Of a stretch of 17,798 nucleotides of DNA, positions 12,612 to 17,798 are shown piece by piece (within the stretch, counting starts at the first letter, position 1; each line of letters starts with the position of its first letter). The position numbers were made by a program, and so were the translations under genes. The notes beneath the pieces were generated by a model that saw nothing but the letters and a program-made list of their open reading frames with translations, had not been told where the DNA came from and searched no databases. Source of the DNA: Gp7-AA10 sp035636095 (GTDB taxonomy: Bacteria; Acidobacteriota; Thermoanaerobaculia; Gp7-AA8); the NCBI GenBank assembly GCA_035636095.1, contig DASPZU010000104.1, forward strand, positions 1 through 17,798. Reading direction: 5' to 3'.

Positions 12612-13837
12612 ACGTGAAGAAGGTCGCCCTGGCGTACTCGGGCGGACTCGATACGTCGATCATCATTCCCTGGCTGAAAGAAAACTACGGCTGCGAAGTG
12701 GTCGCGGTCGCCGTCGACGTCGGCCAGCAGGAAGAGACCTCCGGGCTGGAAGCGAAAGCGTACGCGACCGGCGCATGCGATTTCTATCTCATCGATGCGA
12801 AAGAGGAATTCGCGCGCGAATATCTCTTCCCGGTTTTGAAAGCCGGCGCCATCTACGAAAAGGATTATCTCCTCGGCACTTCCACTGCCCGCCCGCTCAT
12901 CGCCCGCAAGCAGGTCGAGATCGCGCTGGCGACCGGATGCGACGCCGTTGCGCACGGCTGCACCGGCAAGGGAAATGATCAGGTCCGATTCGAGCTCGCG
13001 TATCAGGCTCTGGCGCCGGAGCTGAAGATCATCGCGCCGTGGCGCGAGTGGGCGATCACGTCGCGTGAGGACGCCATCGATTTCGCCGCCTCGCGCGGAA
13101 TTCCCGTGCCGGTCACGAAAAAGGATCCGTACTCGCGCGATCGCAATCTGTGGCATCTGTCGCACGAAGGTGGTCCGCTCGAAGACCCGGCCTTCGAACC
13201 GGAAGCATCGATGTTTAAGCTGACCGTCGATCCGACCGCGGCTCCCGAAACGCCCGAGAAAGTGACCATCACGTTCGAGTCCGGCCAGCCGGTGGCGGTG
13301 AACGGCAAGACTTTGTCGCCCGCGAAGCTGATCGAGACGCTCAACGCGATCGGCGGACGGCACGGCGTCGGCCGGGCCGACCTGGTCGAGAACCGCCTGA
13401 TCGGAATCAAATCGCGCGGGGTCTACGAGACTCCCGGCGGAACGCTGCTGGTCACGGCGCTCAAGGCGCTCGAGTCGCTCACGCTCGATCGCGACAGCGC
13501 ACACGAGAAGGAGCGCATCGCCATGCGTTACGCCGAGCTGGTGTACTTCGGCCAGTGGTTCTCGCCCCTGAAGGAAGCGTTCGATGCCTTCGTCAACGCC
13601 ATCAGCGCGAACGTGACGGGCGACGTCACGCTCAAGCTGTACAAAGGCAGCGCCGCCGTCGTCTCGCGCAAGTCGGCGTACTCGCTCTATTCCGAAGATC
13701 TGGCGTCGTTCAACATGCGAGGTTATGACGCCACCGATTCGGCCGGTTTCATCCGACTGTTCGGGCTTCCGCTGCGAGGGCGAAAGCGCATCGGTCCAAT
13801 CGGCGTGGAGAACAAGGTCGAAAAGGTCCGTCCGTGA
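12608..13837 (+). CDS. argG: Argininosuccinate synthase ArgG
   Basis: ArgG joins citrulline and aspartate using ATP. The 409-residue protein starts NVKKVALAYSGGLDTSI with the PP-loop AYSGGLDTS (9-17) that binds ATP. It continues with LGTSTARPLIARKQVEIA, the glycine-rich HGCTGKGNDQVRFE and the KKDPYSRDRNLWHLSHEGG segment characteristic of the family. Length is normal for the short bacterial type. The ATG overlaps the argD stop as ATGA, with AAGGAG (12594-12599) upstream, and the argG stop in turn overlaps the argH GTG. No carbamoyltransferase gene lies between argD and argG, so the citrulline it needs must be supplied by an enzyme encoded elsewhere. Confidence 0.98.
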   Translation: MNVKKVALAYSGGLDTSIIIPWLKENYGCEVVAVAVDVGQQEETSGLEAKAYATGACDFYLIDAKEEFAREYLFPVLKAGAIYEKDYLLGTSTARPLIARKQVEIALATGCDAVAHGCTGKGNDQVRFELAYQALAPELKIIAPWREWAITSREDAIDFAASRGIPVPVTKKDPYSRDRNLWHLSHEGGPLEDPAFEPEASMFKLTVDPTAAPETPEKVTITFESGQPVAVNGKTLSPAKLIETLNAIGGRHGVGRADLVENRLIGIKSRGVYETPGGTLLVTALKALESLTLDRDSAHEKERIAMRYAELVYFGQWFSPLKEAFDAFVNAISANVTGDVTLKLYKGSAAVVSRKSAYSLYSEDLASFNMRGYDATDSAGFIRLFGLPLRGRKRIGPIGVENKVEKVRP

Positions 13838-15138
13838 CGCCAACAAAATTGTGGGGCGGGCGGTTCGAAGGCGAGCCTTCGGATCTGCTTCGTGCATTCA
13901 ACGATTCCTTTGCCTTCGACTTTCAGCTTTTCGCGGAGGACGTCGAAGGCTCGATTGCGTGGGCCGGTGCACTCGAACGCGCCGGTGCGCTGACTGGCGA
14001 AGAGTCGCAGAAAATCATCAAAGCACTTCGTGGAGCGCCGCCGCCCTCGGCGGCGTCACTAAAAGAACATGAAGATGTCCACTCCTACCTCGAATCGAAA
14101 CTTTTTGAGTCCATCGGCAACCTGGCCGGAAAACTTCACACCGGCCGCTCGCGGAACGATCAGGTCGCGACCGATTTGAGACTCTGGCTCAAGAGCGCCT
14201 GCCACCAAGCGATCGAAAACATTCGCCTGCTCGCGCGTGCGTTCGCGAAGCGCGCTGCGGAAGAGGCGGGGACTCCCATGCCGGGCTACACCCATTCGAA
14301 ACAGGCCGAGCCGATCACGTTCGGTCATTGGTGCCTCGCGTATTGCGAGATGCTTCTGCGCGACGTTGATCGATTGCACGCTGCGCGACAGCGGGGTGAT
14401 GAATGCCCGCTCGGGTCCGGCGCGCTGGCCGGCACTCCGACGGCAATCGACCGCGGGGCCCTCGCGAAGGCGCTCGGCTTCGCGCGCGCGACGGCCAACT
14501 CGATCGATGCCGTTTCGGATCGCGATTTCGCTGCCGAATATCTTTTTTCTGCATCGCTGCTGCTCTCCCATCTTTCGCGATGCGCTGAAGATCTGATCTT
14601 TTTCAGCAGCGACGAAGCGGGGTACGTCGAACTTCCCGACGCGCTCGCCACCGGTTCGTCGCGCATGCCCCAAAAGAAAAATCCCGACCTCCTCGAGCTC
14701 GTCCGCGGTCACGCCGGCCGGGCCATCGGGGAGTTGACCGGATTTCTCGCGATGATGAAGGGAATTCCGCTGGCGTACGACAAAGACCTGCAGCTCGATA
14801 AGGAGCCGCTGTTCCGCATGCGCGCGACGCTCGCGGTTGCACTTCCCGCGCTGGCCGCCCTGATCGGCGGATTGAAATTGAATCGCGACTGCATGCGCGT
14901 CGCTGCCGGCGCACCGATGCTGATCGCCACCGCCGTCGCCGACGCCATGGCCGACCAGGGCGTTCCCTTTCGCGAAGCGCACGAGAAAGTCGGACGGCAG
15001 CTCGCTGCCATCGACAAATTGGCGAAGGAGTATGGCGTCACGCTCGATGGCATCCTCGCCAAGAAGAACACGCTCGGCGGCACGGCGCCGGCAAGCGTTG
15101 CCGAAGCCTCGAAAAAAATGCGGGAGAGAGTGGGTTGA
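13834..15138 (+). CDS. argH: Argininosuccinate lyase ArgH
   Basis: ArgH cleaves argininosuccinate to arginine and fumarate. The 434-residue protein belongs to the fumarase/aspartase superfamily and opens LWGGRFEG. It has HTGRSRNDQVATDLRLW (102-118), the catalytic His154 in MPGYTHSKQAEP, PLGSGALAGTP (192-202) and the signature GSSRMPQKKNPD (274-285) with the catalytic Ser. It is some 20-30 residues shorter than many homologues (about 460), with the difference in the C-terminal domain, but no motif is missing. It starts with GTG overlapping the argG stop, and its own stop overlaps the argJ TTG, so its translation is coupled on both sides. Confidence 0.97.
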   Translation: MTPTKLWGGRFEGEPSDLLRAFNDSFAFDFQLFAEDVEGSIAWAGALERAGALTGEESQKIIKALRGAPPPSAASLKEHEDVHSYLESKLFESIGNLAGKLHTGRSRNDQVATDLRLWLKSACHQAIENIRLLARAFAKRAAEEAGTPMPGYTHSKQAEPITFGHWCLAYCEMLLRDVDRLHAARQRGDECPLGSGALAGTPTAIDRGALAKALGFARATANSIDAVSDRDFAAEYLFSASLLLSHLSRCAEDLIFFSSDEAGYVELPDALATGSSRMPQKKNPDLLELVRGHAGRAIGELTGFLAMMKGIPLAYDKDLQLDKEPLFRMRATLAVALPALAALIGGLKLNRDCMRVAAGAPMLIATAVADAMADQGVPFREAHEKVGRQLAAIDKLAKEYGVTLDGILAKKNTLGGTAPASVAEASKKMRERVG

Positions 15139-16307
15139 AGCTTCCGAAGGGATTCGTTGCATCCGGCATTCGCGCCGGCATTCGAAAAAAACGCCCCGAC
15201 CTCGGTCTCATCGTCGCAGAGGGCGGTGCGAATGCGGCGGCGGTGTTTACGCAGAATCGCTTCCTGGCCGCGCCGGTCGTGCTCGCGAAGTCGTCGCTGA
15301 AAAAAACCGGTGGCCGCGTCATGGCGGTCGTCGTCAACGCCGGCTGCGCCAACGCGGTGACCGGACGTCCGGGCCTTGAAGCCGCCAGGCGCGTTCGCGC
15401 TCGGGCGGCACAACTGCTGCGCTGCCATGCCGATGAGATTTTTCTCGCATCGACCGGCGTGATCGGCGTCGTCCTTCCCGATAAGAAGGTGACCGAGGCG
15501 CTGCCGGATGCGGTGGCCAGGTTGTCGTCGGGCGGCATCGCCGCGCTGTCGCATGCAATTCTGACCACCGACGTCGGACCGAAAGTCGCACAAGCGACGT
15601 TCACGATCGGAGGAAAGCGCGCCCGAATCGTGGGCGTCGCGAAAGGCGCCGGCATGATCCATCCGAACATGGCCACCATGCTCGCTTTCGTCATGACCGA
15701 TGCCGCACTCTCCCCTGCCACCCTGAAAAAGAGGTTGCGGGAAGCCGTCGATCAGAGTTTCAACGCCATCTCGGTCGATGGCGACACCTCCACCAACGAC
15801 TGCGTGCTGCTCCTGGCGAGCGGCAAGGCCGGCAACGCGGAACATTCGAATACCGCCGATTTTCAACGCGCGCTCAACTCCGTTTGCCGCCAGCTTTCCT
15901 GGATGATCGTGCGCGATGGCGAGGGCGCCACCCGCGTGATGGAGCTCGAGGTGCGCGGGGCACGCAACGATCGCGAGGCGAAACTGGCGGCCCATGCCGT
16001 CGCGACCTCTCCGCTGGTGAAGACGGCGCTTCACGGCGGCGATCCGAATTGGGGACGCATCCTGGCGGCAGTTGGACGGAGTGGCGCGCATTTTTCGAGC
16101 CGGCGCGTTTCGCTGGCCGCCGGTCCGGTCACGCTCGTGCGAAACGGCGACCCTGCCGAATATCGCGAAAAAGACGCCGCGCGCGTGTTTTCTCGCGAGC
16201 GCGTTCCCATCACGCTCGATCTCGGAAGCGGCACCGCCCGTACTCTGATCCTCTCGAGCGATCTCGGCCACGACTATGTGTCGCTCAATGCCGACTATCG
16301 CTCGTAA
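15135..16307 (+). CDS. argJ: Glutamate N-acetyltransferase ArgJ
   Basis: ArgJ transfers the acetyl group from N-acetylornithine to glutamate, recycling it and releasing ornithine; bifunctional forms also use acetyl-CoA. The 390-residue precursor belongs to the Ntn-hydrolase-like family that cleaves itself between Ala and Thr. The site is clear in KGAGMIHPNMATMLAF, with nucleophile Thr181. Upstream STGVIG (106-111) forms the oxyanion-hole region, and DGDTSTNDCVLLLASG follows. GGDPNWGRILAAVG and the C-terminal HDYVSLNADYRS match family ends. The start is TTG overlapping the argH stop. Sequence alone does not show whether it is mono- or bifunctional. Its presence with no argA or argE in the window points to the cyclic pathway. 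Confidence 0.97.
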   Translation: MKLPKGFVASGIRAGIRKKRPDLGLIVAEGGANAAAVFTQNRFLAAPVVLAKSSLKKTGGRVMAVVVNAGCANAVTGRPGLEAARRVRARAAQLLRCHADEIFLASTGVIGVVLPDKKVTEALPDAVARLSSGGIAALSHAILTTDVGPKVAQATFTIGGKRARIVGVAKGAGMIHPNMATMLAFVMTDAALSPATLKKRLREAVDQSFNAISVDGDTSTNDCVLLLASGKAGNAEHSNTADFQRALNSVCRQLSWMIVRDGEGATRVMELEVRGARNDREAKLAAHAVATSPLVKTALHGGDPNWGRILAAVGRSGAHFSSRRVSLAAGPVTLVRNGDPAEYREKDAARVFSRERVPITLDLGSGTARTLILSSDLGHDYVSLNADYRS

Positions 16308-16348
16308 CCTTTCGGTCGGCGAGGTAACATAATTATTCGAGCTTCAGC

Positions 16349-17798
16349 ATGCCCACCTTTGAGCGACCAAGCAATATTGGAAAGTACGAGATTCTCGCGA
16401 CTTTGGGTCGCGGCGGCATGGGGGTGGTGTACAAAGCGCGCGATCCGGTCATCGATCGCATCGTCGCGATCAAGACGATCCTGATCGGCGAAGAAATCAA
16501 CGAAGACGAGAACCTCGCCGATCGTCTGACGATGGAGGCGCGGTCGGCGGGCCGGCTGCATCATCCGAACATCGTCACGATTTTCGATTTCGGAAAGGAG
16601 GGCGACCTCTCGTACATCGTCATGGAGTACGTCGAGGGGATCAACCTCGCCAAGCTGATCGACGAGCGCCGCCCGCTGCCGCTCGACATGAAGCTGAATC
16701 TGCTGACGCAGATCGCGAACGGCCTGGCATACGCGCACGAGCGCGGCGTGATTCATCGCGATATGAAACCGTCGAATGTCTGCATCGCGTCGCCAGGCAC
16801 AGCGAAGATTCTCGATTTCGGACTCGCGCGTTTCGACAGCACGCGGCTCACCAAGACGGGCTACATGGCCGGCACGATTGCATACATGTCGCCGGAACGG
16901 CTAAGCGGCACCACCGGCGCCAAAGATGACATCTTCGCCCTGGGCGCGATTGCCTTCGAGTTGCTCACCTACCAACGCGCGTTTCCCGGGAACACACCGC
17001 CGGAGGTCTTCGGAAAAATTCTCGCGCCCGGCCCGCCACCCGTCCCTTCGCAGGTCGGCGATGTGCCGGTAGCGCTCGATCCCATTATCCAGAAGGCGCT
17101 CGCGAAGGACGTCAACGATCGATACAACACCGCCGGTGAGTTTGCCGCGGAGCTGCGACGTTTCGCATCGGCGGGTGCGCACACTGTAGGTGCCGATGCA
17201 CCGACGTTGGCGCGTCCGATCGCCGATTTTCTCGATTCACATCCATCGGGAAGCGCGTATAGCGGCGCGAGCAAGAAAACATCGCAGCAGGCGACGCTTG
17301 TCGCTCCCGACGCGACAACGAAAGGGGCAACCACCAAACCCGATGTCGGGGTCACAGAATTAGCGGCCGCCCCCACCGTCGTCGCGCCCATGGAGCCGCG
17401 CCGCCGGCCGTGGGGGTGGCTCGCCGCCGCGGCGGTGGTGCTCGTGGTCGTCGCGGGGGCGATCGTCTTCTGGCGGCCGACGCCGGTCGTGAAGCCGATT
17501 CCATCCAAACCGGCGCCGCCGATCACCACAATCGAAAAGTCTGCACCCAATCCAGTCGTGGAGAAAACGGAGCTCCAGCTTGCAACAGCTCGGAATCTCA
17601 GCGATGAGCTGGGGCATCGAAACCTCAATTCCGTCGAACGCGTCGGCTTCAGCAAAGCAAAAGCTCTCCTTTCCATAGCGGAGCGGAAGTTCAACGAGAA
17701 GGACTACCAGAGCGGTGCGCGGCTCTCCGCCGCCGCGATCAGCGGTTTGCAGGCTGTGATCGACACGAATGATCGGCGGATGCAGACGCCAACAACGC
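16349..17798 (+). CDS. PknB-like transmembrane Ser/Thr protein kinase (3' end outside window)
   Basis: The frame is open to the window edge, giving 483 residues. The kinase domain (about 13-271) has the glycine loop LGRGGMGVVYKA (19-30), Lys42 in VAIK, Glu63, the catalytic loop HRDMKPSN (136-143; Met where Leu or Ile is usual), DFG (156-158), GTIAYMSPE (175-183) and an Arg near 258. A Pro/Ala/Thr-rich juxtamembrane stretch leads to RRRPWGWL and one transmembrane segment (about 357-374). The outside part (from 375) is Pro-rich, then helical with LSDELGHRN, FSKAKALLSIAERKFNEKDY and GARLSAAAISGLQ, resembling a TPR-like or coiled-coil sensor. The ATG at 16349 has no clear Shine-Dalgarno and lies 41 bp after argJ. 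Substrates cannot be inferred. Confidence 0.93.
   Translation, partial: MPTFERPSNIGKYEILATLGRGGMGVVYKARDPVIDRIVAIKTILIGEEINEDENLADRLTMEARSAGRLHHPNIVTIFDFGKEGDLSYIVMEYVEGINLAKLIDERRPLPLDMKLNLLTQIANGLAYAHERGVIHRDMKPSNVCIASPGTAKILDFGLARFDSTRLTKTGYMAGTIAYMSPERLSGTTGAKDDIFALGAIAFELLTYQRAFPGNTPPEVFGKILAPGPPPVPSQVGDVPVALDPIIQKALAKDVNDRYNTAGEFAAELRRFASAGAHTVGADAPTLARPIADFLDSHPSGSAYSGASKKTSQQATLVAPDATTKGATTKPDVGVTELAAAPTVVAPMEPRRRPWGWLAAAAVVLVVVAGAIVFWRPTPVVKPIPSKPAPPITTIEKSAPNPVVEKTELQLATARNLSDELGHRNLNSVERVGFSKAKALLSIAERKFNEKDYQSGARLSAAAISGLQAVIDTNDRRMQTPTT

Noticed and set aside
12236..13897. 553-codon open frame on the minus strand opposite argD and argG
   Set aside because: It lies entirely antisense to two clearly conserved genes. 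Long stop-free antisense frames are expected in GC-rich coding DNA. The product is Arg/Asp-rich with no recognisable domain.
14709..16271. 520-codon open frame on the minus strand opposite argH and argJ
   Set aside because: Same reason: antisense to conserved genes, low-complexity composition and no ribosome site or family motif.

Overview
The window is GC-rich, densely coded bacterial chromosome, with many 4-base gene overlaps and frequent GTG/TTG starts. It combines a MurA whose active-site Cys is replaced by Asp, a c-di-AMP synthase module, an ArgR-controlled cyclic arginine pathway and a PknB-type transmembrane Ser/Thr kinase. Together these suggest a GC-rich, probably Gram-negative-type lineage such as Acidobacteriota. 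That assignment is inference; no rRNA or ribosomal protein gene is present to settle it.

Left half (about 1-7814, all genes on the minus strand). Read in the direction of transcription this is murA, folP, cdaA, cdaR (YbbR), glmM, followed by a string of accessory genes: a Lys/Ala/Pro-rich protein, a 75-residue unknown, a TfoX N-terminal-domain protein, a short chlorite dismutase-type haem protein, an ABM-type monooxygenase-like protein and a small predicted secreted protein. murA to glmM links peptidoglycan precursor synthesis (GlmM supplies glucosamine-1-P, MurA commits UDP-GlcNAc) with folate synthesis and c-di-AMP signalling (CdaA, regulated by CdaR and GlmM in other bacteria). folP/cdaA/cdaR/glmM overlap by 4 bases at each junction. 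A long hairpin built from GGGATGA heptamers spans the murA stop and the folP start.

Middle (7815-9049). murA and a YycJ-like metallo-beta-lactamase-fold gene diverge from a short region full of 16-bp tandem repeats and inverted copies of them. Downstream of the MBL gene lies a repeat element with terminal inverted repeats. A related copy sits between argB and argD.

Right half (9016-16307, plus strand) is one compact arginine operon: argR-argC-argB-argD-argG-argH-argJ. Its promoter carries two ARG-box-like operators that overlap the -10 region and the argR start codon, so the repressor appears to control itself and the whole pathway. ArgJ makes the pathway cyclic. No carbamoyltransferase gene (argF) is in the cluster. 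The window ends inside a PknB-like Ser/Thr kinase with a single transmembrane segment.

Most of the window is conserved housekeeping metabolism. I see no wholly new multi-gene system. The most interesting points are the chlorite dismutase-type protein that keeps the catalytic His/Arg pair, the Cys-to-Asp MurA, the hairpin over the folP start, the probably leaderless autoregulated argR operon, and the repeat families shared between intergenic regions.
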